NCBI RefSeq assembly: GCF_003206575.1 | Contig: NZ_PZJO01000003.1 | Coordinates: forward strand, 530,436-594,435 | From: Salinicola endophyticus | Lineage (GTDB): Bacteria > Pseudomonadota > Gammaproteobacteria > Pseudomonadales > Halomonadaceae | Direction of reading: 5' to 3' | DNA length: 64,000 nt | Part shown: positions 9,638-17,978 of the stretch, in pieces | How positions within the stretch are numbered: position 1 is the first letter of the stretch | Layout: each line of letters begins with the position of its first letter | The notes under the pieces: model-generated | Told to the model about the DNA's origin: nothing | Databases searched by the model: none | Seen by the model: only the letters and a program-made list of their open reading frames with translations | Program-made: the position numbers and the translations under genes

Positions 9638-9664
9638 TTGACACCGCTGAGGCGGGGCTACACT
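9638..9664 (+). promoter_or_regulatory. Candidate sigma-70 promoter for chaB
   Basis: A perfect TTGACA (9638-9643) and TACACT (9659-9664) are separated by a short 15-base spacer, 32 bases before the chaB start. It lies after the yheS stop (9603). Confidence 0.55.
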
Positions 9665-9696
9665 GGAAGTCGCACTCGACAGCCAGGTGAAGACCC

Positions 9697-9927
9697 ATGC
9701 CCTACGACAGCCGTGACGACATTCCGGAGAGCGCGCGCAAGGTACTGCCGCCCCATGCTCGCACCATCTACAAGGAGGCGTTCAACAGCGCCTGGGCGCA
9801 GTACAAGGACCCCGAGGATCGCCGCGGCGACAGCTCCCGCGAGGAGGTCGCCCATGCCGTGGCGTGGAAGGCCGTCGAAGCCAAGTACGCCAAGGGCGAC
9901 GACGGCAAGTGGCATCCTAAGGAGTGA
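9697..9927 (+). CDS. chaB: ChaB family protein
   Basis: 76 residues, soluble, highly charged. The pattern PYDSRDDIPESARKVLPPHARTIYKEAFNSAW and the C-terminal EEVAHAVAWKAVEAKYAKGDDGKW are typical of ChaB, first described as a putative regulator of the cation/proton antiporter ChaA in E. coli; the actual role is poorly known. No chaA is adjacent. AGGTGAAGACCC provides a fair ribosome site. Followed by foldback repeat copy 3. Confidence 0.9.
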   Translation: MPYDSRDDIPESARKVLPPHARTIYKEAFNSAWAQYKDPEDRRGDSSREEVAHAVAWKAVEAKYAKGDDGKWHPKE

Positions 9928-9964
9928 CGCTGCCCCGCCGAGTGCAATGGATTGCCGTCCGGCT

Positions 9965-10180
9965 TAGAGGGTGTTTACAAATTCGACGAGCGAAGACGAG
10001 ACAAGGCGAAATCGGCCGAAAAGAGGACCGGGCTGGCGTTCCAGTTTACGTGGTTTAAATGAGTACTTTACTCGCTCCGCTCGCCCTTCGGGCCGTCCTT
10101 CGGACGTTCTGAACTTCGTTCAGTGAGGTCGATGTCAACGCCGTATCGTCGAGTGCAGGCATTTTGTGAACACCCTCTTA
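9965..10180. repeat. Foldback (MITE-like) repeat, copy 3 (inverted, longest)
   Basis: 216 bp with near-perfect terminal inverted repeats: TTAGAGGGTGTTTACAAA at the left and, on the other strand of the right end, TAAGAGGGTGTTCACAAA. The reverse complement aligns with copy 2 over CTCATTTA...GTAAACTGGAACG and the core CGCCAGCCCGGTCC, and with copy 1 over ATACGGCGTT. The right terminus contains the stop codon of the SDR gene (TTA at 10178-10180). An insert of four perfect small hairpins (10061-10123) distinguishes this copy. Confidence 0.82.
10061..10123. repeat. Run of four perfect three-base-loop hairpins
   Basis: Four consecutive palindromes: GAGTA-ctt-TACTC (10061-10073), GCCC-ttc-GGGC (10083-10093), CGTCC-ttc-GGACG (10094-10106) and CTGAAC-ttc-GTTCAG (10109-10123). 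The last three share the loop TTC. All stems are perfect. They lie inside foldback repeat copy 3. Confidence 0.85.
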
Positions 10181-10954
10181 CTCGGCGTAGATCATCTTCC
10201 TGGTCATCCCCCCATCGACACTGATGTGCTGCCCGGTGATGAACCCTGCCTTGTCGCTGGCCAGAAAGGCCACGGTGGCCGCGACGTCCTGCGGCTCGCC
10301 CACACGCCCCACCGGATGCTGCGCGCGGTCGATGTCGCGGTGCTCGGGGTGAGTGCGCTTGGCCGCCTTCTGCCACGGGCCGGTCTCGATCCAGCCGGGG
10401 CAGATCGCATTGACCCGAATCTCCGGCCCCAGGCTGACCGCCAGCGCGTGGGTCATTGCCAGCAGCCCGCCCTTGGCCGCGGCATAGGACTCGCAGTGGG
10501 GCTCTGACTGCAACGCGCGGGTCGAGGCGATGTTGACGATCGCACCGTGACGCTGACGCAGCCCGGGGATGGCGGCGCGGGTACACAGGAAGGCGCCGGT
10601 CAGGTGACTCTCCTGCCAGCGGCGCCAGTCGGCCAGCGCCAGCGTCTCCAGCGGTCCGCACTCGGGATCGGCGAGACCGGCATTGTTGACCAGCAGGTCG
10701 AAGCCGTCGGCCTTGCCGTGCTCCTGTTGCCAGCCGTTGATATGGGTGAACGCCTCCTGCACCTGCAGCTCGTCGCTGACATCGACCGCCATCGCCAGCA
10801 GCGGTGCGCTGGCGTGCGCTTCGTCGAGTTCGGCGACCGCCTCGGGGTCGCGATCCAGGGCGGCGACGCGCCAGCCCTCCGTCAGCAGCAGCTCGACCGT
10901 GGCGCGGCCGATGCCCTGGGCGCCGCCGGTGATAATGGCGAGCGGTGTGGTCAT
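10178..10954 (-). CDS. Short-chain dehydrogenase/reductase (SDR)
   Basis: 258 residues, classical SDR. Cofactor motif TGGAQGIG (9-16), DVS acidic site near 58-60, NNAG (90-93), catalytic Ser144, Tyr157 and Lys161 (YAAAK), and the C-terminal ISVDGGMTRKMIY typical of FabG-like sugar/polyol dehydrogenases. D34 after strand 2 (AALDRDP) suggests NAD(H) preference. Substrate unknown. The stop codon TAA lies within the terminal inverted repeat of foldback copy 3. It is not clearly co-transcribed with dtd, 150 bases upstream on the same strand. Confidence 0.88.
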   Translation of the reverse strand: MTTPLAIITGGAQGIGRATVELLLTEGWRVAALDRDPEAVAELDEAHASAPLLAMAVDVSDELQVQEAFTHINGWQQEHGKADGFDLLVNNAGLADPECGPLETLALADWRRWQESHLTGAFLCTRAAIPGLRQRHGAIVNIASTRALQSEPHCESYAAAKGGLLAMTHALAVSLGPEIRVNAICPGWIETGPWQKAAKRTHPEHRDIDRAQHPVGRVGEPQDVAATVAFLASDKAGFITGQHISVDGGMTRKMIYAE

Positions 10955-11104
10955 GTGTTGGCTTCCTCTGCGTGGCGGCCGTGGCCGCGTTCCCTGTTGC
11001 TATATGTTGCTATTGTGCGGTGTGGCACCGTCGAAGTGCCGTCGTTGTCTTCGCGGCTGTGCCGGGCCAGGGATGGCCCGGTATGAGTGGGGCCACGACA
11101 GTGC

Positions 11105-11542
11105 TCAGGTCTCCAGCAGAAAGGTGACCGGCCCATCGTTGAGCAGCGAGACCTGCATGTCGGCGCCGAACTCGCCGCTGGCGACCTGCGGCCAGGCGGC
11201 ACGTGCCTGATCCAGCAGGTAGTCGAACAGCTCGCGCCCCAGCGCCGGCGGCGCGGCGCTGGAGAAGCTCGGCCGCAGCCCCTTGTCGGTGGCCGCCACC
11301 AGGGTGAACTGCGACACCAGCAAGAGCCCACCCTCGGCCTGCTGCAGGTTACGGTTCATGCGCCCCTCGGCGTCGCTGAAGACGCGATAGTGGAGCAGCT
11401 TGTGCAGCAGGCGATCGGCGCGGGCGCGGTCGTCATCGGCGGCGACGCCGACCAGCGCCAGCAGCCCGTGGTCGATCGCGCCGACGCGCTCGCCGTCGAC
11501 CTCCACGCTGGCGTGGGTGACGCGTTGAATCAGGGCTCGCAT
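11105..11542 (-). CDS. dtd: D-aminoacyl-tRNA deacylase Dtd
   Basis: 145 residues, the exact family length. Removes D-amino acids (and glycine from tRNA-Ala) from mischarged tRNAs, in the cytosol. Both active-site motifs are present: SQFTL (77-81) and NDGPVT (135-140). The start at 11542 ([17 protein letters not shown]) is the universal Dtd start. Confidence 0.96.
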   Translation of the reverse strand: MRALIQRVTHASVEVDGERVGAIDHGLLALVGVAADDDRARADRLLHKLLHYRVFSDAEGRMNRNLQQAEGGLLLVSQFTLVAATDKGLRPSFSSAAPPALGRELFDYLLDQARAAWPQVASGEFGADMQVSLLNDGPVTFLLET

Positions 11543-11826
11543 GGTATGGCGGGGGCTCCATCAGGGGACACTGAACGATATCGAAGCTTAGCACCGCTTG
11601 GCATCGACGGCAGCGCGTGTACCTCAGTCTCGAATTGGTAGAAACGCGGCTCGGCAAGGAGTTGCGTGGCAGACACCCGGGTTTACGCGTTAACCTTGGA
11701 TACGCGCCCCCGCAGCCCTGGTGTCGCGCCTCGTTCTCCGGTGACGTATTCGCAGGGGGCGCAGGTGGTGGGCTCCGAGGTGCGGCGGCGCGGGCAATGA
11801 CTTCCCTCCACAACAAGGACAACGTC

Positions 11827-12447
11827 ATGAACTCGACTTCTGCCAAGCGCGACGAGCAGCGTTCTCGAGGCGGGTTTATCGGGGCTCTGCTGGCGTTCGA
11901 TCGGCTGTTGGGTCTGCTCGAGCGCGTGGTGATCGGTGGCTGCATTCTGGCCATGGCACTGCTGATGAGCGCCCACGTGGTCGGCAATCTTCTGTTCAGC
12001 CAGGGTATCGCCGGCACCTACGAGATCACCGAGATGCTGATCGTGGTGATCACCTTCGTCGGGGTGAGCTACGCCGCCCGCCACGCCCGCCACATCAGCA
12101 TGTCCGCGATCTACGACCAGCTCGGCGGTCGCGCGCGCAAGGTGCTGCTGATCGTGATCTCGCTGGGCACGGCGCTGTTGATGTTCTATTTCTGCTTCAA
12201 GTCCCTCGAGTACGTGGTGGCGCTGCAAGAGCGTGGTCGCACCAGCGCGGCGCTGCACATTCCCTTCTGGATGATCTATACCGCACTGCCGATCGGCTTC
12301 GTGCTGGCGGGTATTCAGTATGTACTCACCGCGGTGCGCAACATGATCAGCCCCGGCGTGTGGCGCTCGCTGACCGAGCGCGAGGGCTACGATGACAGCG
12401 TATTGGAAGACGCGGCCGCCGAGCGTACCGCCGACACCCAGCCGTGA
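11827..12447 (+). CDS. dctQ: TRAP transporter small permease (DctQ)
   Basis: 206 residues with four membrane segments (about 22-45, 64-84, 102-123 and 146-168), typical of the DctQ subunit that pairs with DctM in the inner membrane for sodium-driven uptake of organic anions. Motifs YEITEMLIVVITFVGVSYAARHARHISM are characteristic. The start at 11827 (MNSTSAK) has AAGGACA eight bases before it; an ATG at 11797 is possible but has no ribosome site. The gene is followed by dctM after 126 bases. The solute-binding dctP lies downstream but convergent. Confidence 0.9.
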   Translation: MNSTSAKRDEQRSRGGFIGALLAFDRLLGLLERVVIGGCILAMALLMSAHVVGNLLFSQGIAGTYEITEMLIVVITFVGVSYAARHARHISMSAIYDQLGGRARKVLLIVISLGTALLMFYFCFKSLEYVVALQERGRTSAALHIPFWMIYTALPIGFVLAGIQYVLTAVRNMISPGVWRSLTEREGYDDSVLEDAAAERTADTQP

Positions 12448-12573
12448 GACGGGCAGCGCAGGGCACGGGAACGGGCATGCCGCGAGGCATCAGGCCGCCC
12501 CCGCGCCGGCCGCGACGATGACGATGCCAATGACGACCACGCCAATAATGACAATCGAAGAAGGATGCCTCTC

Positions 12574-13857
12574 ATGCTGATGGGATTAGGCTTGATCATG
12601 CTGGTGCTGCTACTGCTGGGCTTCCCCATGATGGTGCCGCTGGCAGCCGGCACGCTCTACATGATGTTCACCGGCATGACGTTCTTCGGCCCCGACCAGG
12701 CGGTCAGCTGGATGATCAGCGGCGTCGGCAGCTGGGTGCTGGCGGCGGTGCCGATGTTCATCTTTGCCGCGGATATCCTGACCAAGGGGCACACCGCCAA
12801 TCGTCTGCTCGACGTGGTCGATGCCTTCACCCGGCATCTGCGCGGCGGCCTGCCGATCACCACTGCGGCCTCCTGCGCCCTGTTCGGCGCAGTCTCCGGC
12901 TCGACCCAGGCGACGGTGGTGGCGATGGGTGGGCCGATGCGTCCGCGGCTGTTGAAGAAGGGCTACTCGGACGACTTCACCCTGGCCCTGATCATCAATG
13001 CCAGCGACATCGCGCTGCTGATCCCACCGAGTATCGGCTTCATCATCTATGGCGTGGCGATGCAGACCTCGATCGGCGATCTGTTCCTCGCCGGTATCCT
13101 GCCGGGGCTGCTGATCCTGGCCCTGTTCGCGCTCTACTGCTGGATCGACTCGCGGATCAAGGGGATCGAGCCCGAGCCCAAGGCGAGCTGGGGCGAACGC
13201 GCCCAGGCGCTGAAGCGGGTGATCCTGCCCATGGGCTTCCCGCTGCTGGTGGTGGGCGGCATCTACGGCGGCTTCTTCAGTGCGGTAGAAGCGTCGGCGG
13301 TGGCGGTGGCCTATGCGCTGCTGCTGGAGGTGGTGATCTATCGTCAGGTGTCGATTCGCGATCTCGGCAGCATTGCGCTCTCCACCGGCCTGATCACCGC
13401 GGTGGTGTTCATCCTGGTGGCGATCGGTGCCGCCTTCTCCCAGGCGCTGGCGACCGCCGGGGTGCCGAACCAGATTCTCGGGCCGCTGATCGCCTCGATC
13501 GGCGACAACCAGTTCCTGGCGCTGCTGTTGATCGCCGCGGCGTTCTTCGTCGGTTGCATGTTCGTCGACCCGATCGTGGTGATCCTGATCCTGGTGCCGA
13601 TCTTCAAGCCGCTGGTGCAGTCCGCCGGGCTCGATCCGATTCATGTCGGCGTGATCGTCACCCTGCAGGCGGCGATCGGCTCGGCGACGCCGCCCTTCGG
13701 CTGCGATATCTTCACCGCCATCGCGGTGTTCCGGCGTCCCTACATCGATGTGATCCGCGGCACGCCGCCGTTCATCGTCATTCTGCTGCTGGCGACGCTG
13801 ATCCTGATCGCCTTCCCCGAGATTTCGCTGCTGCTGCCGTCGCTTGGCGGTGACTAA
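12574..13857 (+). CDS. dctM: TRAP transporter large permease (DctM)
   Basis: About 427 residues with 11-13 membrane segments. It forms the transport channel of the TRAP system. Family motifs: VPMFIFAADILTKG, AASCALFGAVSGSTQATVVAMG, LALIINASDIALLIPPSIGFI and VGVIVTLQAAIGSATPPFG. Start chosen at 12574 because GAAGG is placed about nine bases before it; ATG 12565 is alternative but almost overlaps that ribosome site. Substrate cannot be read; this subfamily often carries dicarboxylates or other organic acids. Confidence 0.92.
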   Translation: MLMGLGLIMLVLLLLGFPMMVPLAAGTLYMMFTGMTFFGPDQAVSWMISGVGSWVLAAVPMFIFAADILTKGHTANRLLDVVDAFTRHLRGGLPITTAASCALFGAVSGSTQATVVAMGGPMRPRLLKKGYSDDFTLALIINASDIALLIPPSIGFIIYGVAMQTSIGDLFLAGILPGLLILALFALYCWIDSRIKGIEPEPKASWGERAQALKRVILPMGFPLLVVGGIYGGFFSAVEASAVAVAYALLLEVVIYRQVSIRDLGSIALSTGLITAVVFILVAIGAAFSQALATAGVPNQILGPLIASIGDNQFLALLLIAAAFFVGCMFVDPIVVILILVPIFKPLVQSAGLDPIHVGVIVTLQAAIGSATPPFGCDIFTAIAVFRRPYIDVIRGTPPFIVILLLATLILIAFPEISLLLPSLGGD

Positions 13858-14171
13858 GGGGTCAGGGGGAAGTCGCCGTGTCCGGCAGGTGCCGGGCACG
13901 GCGCACCCCTGAGGGGCGCTCTCGATCGACTGGCCCCAGGCGGCCCGACCCGGCAGCAAGGGCGCCCGGGCGGGGAGACAGGGCGAGCCTGAGGCCGGCG
14001 GCGGGGGCTGCGGAGAGACCGGGAGATACAGGGGGAGTCAGCAGGATGAGATGGTAAGTTGAGGCCGCAGGAAAAGCGCCCCGCCAGCATGATGCTGGCG
14101 GGGCGCTTTCGGTTTCGGCTTGCAGAGTAGCGAGGGCCGGGCGCTCAGGCGAGCGCCCGGCGACGGGTCGA
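13858..14171. other. Convergent intergenic region between dctM and dctP
   Basis: 314 bases without a gene. The only structure I can see is the long bidirectional terminator at 14072-14110; the rest is GC-rich and featureless. Confidence 0.7.
14072..14110. terminator. Bidirectional terminator between dctM and dctP
   Basis: A nearly perfect 15-bp stem (14075-14090 with 14092-14107; GCGCCCCGCCAGCAT and its complement) is flanked by AAAA on the left and TTTC on the right. It can stop both dctQM (plus) and dctP (minus). Confidence 0.88.
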
Positions 14172-15215
14172 TCAGCTGCTCTGGCTGTCGCCGTCCGACT
14201 TGTCGCCGCGCGCTTTTTCCTGCTCGAGCAGAATGTCCAGCGCCTTGCCACCACGCTCGCCGACCAGATTGACGAAGTCGTCGCGGATCGGCTTGGCGAG
14301 CTTGCGGAACTCGTCGCGCTGCGCCTGATCGAGACGAATGATCTTGATGTCACTCTTGTCTTCGATGGTCTTCAGACGATCCTGGTTGAGCTGCTTCTGG
14401 ATCTCGTCACCTTTCTTGACCATCTCGTGGATGGTGGTGTCGAGCAGCTTGCGCTGATCGTCGGAGAGGCCGTCGTACCAATCTTCGTTGGCGATCAGGT
14501 TGGCGATGAACTGCGACTGCTCGGCGAAGATCATGTAATCCTGAACTTCGTAGAAGCCCATGTTCTCGTGGGCCCAGACCGGCTGGATGTTGCCCTCGGC
14601 CTGACCCTGCTGCAGGGCGCTGTAGAGCTCGCCGTAGGCGATGGTGATGGGCGAGGCACCGTAGGCCTGATAGGTCGCGCGCAGCAGGCTGTTGTCCATC
14701 ACTCGGATCTGCAGCCCCTTCATGTCCGCCGGGGTGTGGATGGCCTTGTTGGCGGTCCACACCTGATAGCCCTCGGGCAGTGCCGCCAACGGTACCAGCC
14801 CACGTGTGCGGAAGGACTGCTGCCAGGCATCGCTCTTCATGAAGGCGTCGGAGTTGAGGATCTCGGCCGTCTCCAACTGGTCGTTGGGCATGACGTAGTT
14901 GAGGCTCATCAACTGGCTCTCGGGCACCGTGCCGCCGAGGAAGCCCGAGCCGAAGGAGAGCGGGATGGAGCCGTTCTGGATGGCATCGTAGAGCGTCGAG
15001 TAGCTCGACCCCCAGACGCCGTAGGGCAGGATCTGTACGGTGATATCACCGTCGCTCTTCTTTTCGATGAGCTGCTTGAAAGCCTGCGCGTATTCGTACT
15101 GCACGCTGCCTTCCGTCTCTTCGAGGCCGAACCGCCAGGTGTCGGCGAGGGCTACCGAAGCGCTGCCCATCATGCTCAGGGCAAGAATACCGGTGGCGAT
15201 CTGTCGCGTTTGCAT
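14172..15215 (-). CDS. dctP: TRAP transporter solute-binding protein (DctP)
   Basis: 347 residues. Signal peptide 1-24 (ends SVALA-D) for export to the periplasm. The DctP fold shows in WRFGLEETEGSVQYEYAQAF, the conserved arginine of MKGLQIRVMDN that usually binds the ligand carboxylate, and SPITIAYGELYSALQQGQAEG. The C-terminus is charged and serine-rich. It should hand the ligand to DctQM encoded by the convergent genes. The arrangement is unusual because TRAP genes normally run in one direction. GAGG before the ATG gives a fair ribosome site. Ligand not identified. Confidence 0.92.
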   Translation of the reverse strand: MQTRQIATGILALSMMGSASVALADTWRFGLEETEGSVQYEYAQAFKQLIEKKSDGDITVQILPYGVWGSSYSTLYDAIQNGSIPLSFGSGFLGGTVPESQLMSLNYVMPNDQLETAEILNSDAFMKSDAWQQSFRTRGLVPLAALPEGYQVWTANKAIHTPADMKGLQIRVMDNSLLRATYQAYGASPITIAYGELYSALQQGQAEGNIQPVWAHENMGFYEVQDYMIFAEQSQFIANLIANEDWYDGLSDDQRKLLDTTIHEMVKKGDEIQKQLNQDRLKTIEDKSDIKIIRLDQAQRDEFRKLAKPIRDDFVNLVGERGGKALDILLEQEKARGDKSDGDSQSS

Positions 15216-15414
15216 ACGGATACCTCAAGTAGGTCGTTGTATTTAATCGTTCTTTCAATCCCATTTCAGAAGATAACAGGAAGCCCGGAGTGTCAAATTG
15301 CGTGACGCCAAGGTGGCTTCCCGTGATCGCGCCGTTTCACTGTATCACGTTAGCCGTTATCTGCCGGTCGTGCCCGGTGACCCCCTCGGGGCGTGCCACG
15401 GCGCCCGAATCCGG

Positions 15415-15460
15415 CGTTACCACCAGGCGTGAAAAGACGTTACCACCAGGCGTGGAAATG
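15415..15460. repeat. 23-bp tandem duplication at the 3' end of thiD
   Basis: CGTTACCACCAGGCGTG occurs at 15415-15431 and again, identical, at 15438-15454, a period of 23 bases; the next few bases are also alike. The second copy encodes the final HAWW and stop of thiD; the first lies just after the stop. Confidence 0.85.
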
Positions 15461-16285
15461 GTGCGGCGGCCCCTTGCCTTGACCCACGTCGAGACGCTCG
15501 CCCGCCGCCAGGGCCGCGTGCAGCCACTGCTTTGCGGCCTCGATGGCGCTCTCCACCCGGGGCTCCGGGCAGGCCGTCGCGAGCTCGCCTGTCGTGCTCG
15601 CCCGGGCCAGCTCGGCGGCGATCGCCGAGGAGAGGGCGCAGCCCGCGCCATGTAGGTTGCGCGTCTCCAGCCGCGGCGCGTCGAGCCAGCGGCTGCCGTG
15701 GGGTGTCCATAGCAGGTCGGGGCAGCGCGCCTGGGCCAGGTGGCCACCCTTGAGCAGACCATAGGGGGCGCCGAGCGCGGCCAGCTCATCGAGCAGCGCC
15801 TCCATGTCCGCGGCCGAGCGTGGTGTGTCGCGGCCGAGCAGGGCGGCGGCTTCCGGTAGGTTGGGGGTGATCACGTCGGCCAGCGGTACCAGGATGTCGC
15901 GTACCGCGGCCAGCCCGGCGTCGTCGACCAGGCGGTCGCCGCTCTTGGCCACCATCACCGGATCGAGCACGATCCAGCGCGGGCGTCGTGCGGCGAGCCC
16001 GGCGGCCAGGGTTTCGGCCACCTCGCGGCTGGTGACCATGCCGATCTTGACCGCGTCGATGGCGACGTCGTCGAGCAGGTTGTCGAGCTGGGTGCGGATC
16101 ATCGTCGCGGAGACCGGCTCCACCCGCGCGACGCCACAGGTGTTCTGGGCGATGACCGCAGTGATCACGCTGGTGGCGTAGGCACCGAGGGCGGAAAAGG
16201 TCTTGATGTCAGCCTGCAGACCGGCACCGCCGGAGGGGTCGGAGCCGGCGATGGTGAGGACATTGGGAGGGCGGGAAAAAAGCAT
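15440..16285 (-). CDS. thiD: Hydroxymethylpyrimidine/phosphomethylpyrimidine kinase ThiD
   Basis: 281 residues. Phosphorylates HMP and HMP-P in the pyrimidine branch of thiamine synthesis; a ribokinase-fold enzyme. Motifs: LTIAGSDPSGGAGLQADIKT (about 9-28), ALGAYATSVITAVIAQNT, VLDPVMVAKSGDRLV, TPNLPEA and the anion-hole HGAGCALSSAIAAELA near 220. Start at ATG 16285 (MLFSRPPNVLTIAGSD); a TTG five codons upstream is possible. The last residues FHAWW are encoded in one copy of a 23-bp tandem duplication. Functionally related to thiSG at the start of the window but not linked to them. Confidence 0.92.
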   Translation of the reverse strand: MLFSRPPNVLTIAGSDPSGGAGLQADIKTFSALGAYATSVITAVIAQNTCGVARVEPVSATMIRTQLDNLLDDVAIDAVKIGMVTSREVAETLAAGLAARRPRWIVLDPVMVAKSGDRLVDDAGLAAVRDILVPLADVITPNLPEAAALLGRDTPRSAADMEALLDELAALGAPYGLLKGGHLAQARCPDLLWTPHGSRWLDAPRLETRNLHGAGCALSSAIAAELARASTTGELATACPEPRVESAIEAAKQWLHAALAAGERLDVGQGKGPPHHFHAWW

Positions 16286-16640
16286 GTCGGGTCGTTGCAA
16301 CAGTGGCTAAAAGGTCTAGCCTAAGGTAAAGCAAATCGCGGCATGGCCGATAGATCGCTTGTTCCCGGAGTCTGTCGTCCAGAGCATGCGCCGACGCAAG
16401 AGCGTGCCCACCAGCGTCACCAGCCGTACCGTGATGGCCGCCGTCGAGGCGTGCTCGAGTCGTTTGCGAGGTCTTTTGACAGTTTTGCAATTGGACGAAT
16501 TAGCAAGCTGACGCCACCGTGGAATGGGCGTAAAGTAGTAAAATTACGAACACGCACGTGCTTGCCCGCGCGCCGTTCGGTCAGTCATATCACCCCGCCA
16601 TTGCCGGCGTGTGCCGCATGGCCTTCGTGTGAGGGAGCAC
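16286..16640. other. Divergent control region of thiD and the nuo operon
   Basis: 355 bases without a gene. A perfect TTGACA at 16476-16481 with a weak ATTAGC 17 bases on, and an AT-rich stretch with TAAAAT near 16536, are the best candidates for the nuo promoter. The lower GC content of 16440-16560 compared with its surroundings supports promoters there. No THI box is seen on the thiD side. Confidence 0.45.
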
Positions 16641-17096
16641 ATGTCCGACCAAGTCACCGCCTGGATCGCTGAATATTGGGCCACGGGGCTTTTCGTGGTC
16701 GCGGTCATCGCACTGTGTGGCTTCATGATCGGTGCCGCCAGCCTGCTCGGTGGCAAGAGTCACGGACGCAGCAAATCCCTCCCGTTCGAATCCGGCATCG
16801 TCGGTACCGGCAGCGCGCGCCAGCGCTTCTCGGTCAAGTTCTACCTCGTCGCCATGCTCTTCGTGATTTTCGATATCGAGGCCGTCTACCTGTTCGGCTG
16901 GGCCGTCTCCGTGCGTGAGGTGGGCTGGACGGGATTCGCCGCGGCGGCGGTATTCATCCTCATTCTACTGGCAGGCCTGGTCTACGACGCCCGCGTCGGC
17001 GCCCTCGACTGGGCGCCGCGCAAGCGTGGGCGCGAAGACGCGCCGCGTGCCCGCGAGCTGTCTGCCGTGCCCGGTGCCGAGCGCCATGCGCGCTGA
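16641..17096 (+). CDS. nuoA: NADH-quinone oxidoreductase subunit A
   Basis: 151 residues with three membrane segments (about 15-37, 72-94 and 97-120), part of the membrane arm of complex I near the quinone site. The signature [45 protein letters not shown] is complete. Start at 16641 with GAGGGAG ahead. First gene of a 13-gene operon that ends at the 32039 terminator. The C-terminal tail after about residue 122 is charged and cytoplasmic. Confidence 0.96.
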   Translation: MSDQVTAWIAEYWATGLFVVAVIALCGFMIGAASLLGGKSHGRSKSLPFESGIVGTGSARQRFSVKFYLVAMLFVIFDIEAVYLFGWAVSVREVGWTGFAAAAVFILILLAGLVYDARVGALDWAPRKRGREDAPRARELSAVPGAERHAR

Positions 17097-17212
17097 ACCG
17101 GGCGAGAACGACCGCGTGAACGGTCGTCGATCAACGATTATTCGGCATGCCGGCGTCCTGACCGGCCGACATGCCCATGACCGCTACTTTATCTGGCTTG
17201 TCGAGGCTGACC

Positions 17213-17890
17213 ATGCAATACACCCTGACCCGAGCGGAGGGAGGCGACACCGCGTCTGATCGCTATCCTCTCGATCAACGCCAACGCGTCGACGACCCCA
17301 TGCGTGAACAGGTTCATCGCAACGTGTTCATGGGCAAGCTCGAAGACGTCCTCAACTCGGCGGTGAACTGGGGCCGCAAGAACTCGCTGTGGCCCTACAA
17401 CTTCGGCCTCTCCTGCTGCTACGTGGAGATGACCACGGCGTTCACCGCGCCCCACGACGTCGCCCGCTTCGGCGCCGAGGTCATTCGTGCCTCCCCGCGC
17501 CAGGCCGACTTCATGGTCATCGCTGGTACCTGCTTCATCAAGATGGCGCCCGTCATCCAGCAGCTCTACGACCAGATGCTCGAGCCCAAGTGGGTCATCT
17601 CGATGGGCTCCTGCGCCAACTCCGGCGGCATGTACGACATCTATTCGGTGGTTCAGGGTGTGGACAAGTTCCTGCCCATCGATGTCTATGTGCCCGGCTG
17701 CCCGCCCCGCCCGGAGGCCTTCCTGCAAGGGCTGCAGCTGCTCCAGGACTCGATCCAGGAAGAGCGGCGCCCGCTCTCCTGGGTGGTTGGCGACCAGGGC
17801 GTCTACCGCGCGGAGATGCCCTCCCAGCGCGAGAAGCATCGCGACCGGCGGATTGCGGTCAAGGAGCTGCGGACCCCGGACGGCATCTAG
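17213..17890 (+). CDS. nuoB: NADH-quinone oxidoreductase subunit B
   Basis: 225 residues. Carries the terminal 4Fe-4S cluster N2 that passes electrons to quinone; adjacent cysteines Cys68-Cys69 in GLSCCYVEM, plus GSCANSGG and VPGCPPRPE, supply the four ligands. Very close to the E. coli protein over its full length. Start at 17213 ([11 protein letters not shown]) has GAGG upstream and matches the E. coli start. Confidence 0.97.
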   Translation: MQYTLTRAEGGDTASDRYPLDQRQRVDDPMREQVHRNVFMGKLEDVLNSAVNWGRKNSLWPYNFGLSCCYVEMTTAFTAPHDVARFGAEVIRASPRQADFMVIAGTCFIKMAPVIQQLYDQMLEPKWVISMGSCANSGGMYDIYSVVQGVDKFLPIDVYVPGCPPRPEAFLQGLQLLQDSIQEERRPLSWVVGDQGVYRAEMPSQREKHRDRRIAVKELRTPDGI

Positions 17891-17978
17891 GCGACGCCTG
17901 GCGTGCATCACTGACGCTGATTTTCGTGGCCATCGCTGAGATGACCGTTGGTTGATCTATCTACCGGGACCGCCTGCC

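Noticed and set aside
11640-11700. Sigma-54-like promoter before dctQ (GGCAAGGAGTTGC)
   Set aside because: GG to GC spacing is nine instead of ten bases and the -24 element is incomplete.
16286-16300. Longer ThiD start at TTG 16300
   Set aside because: ATG 16285 gives the normal length; the TTG adds five residues without a ribosome site.
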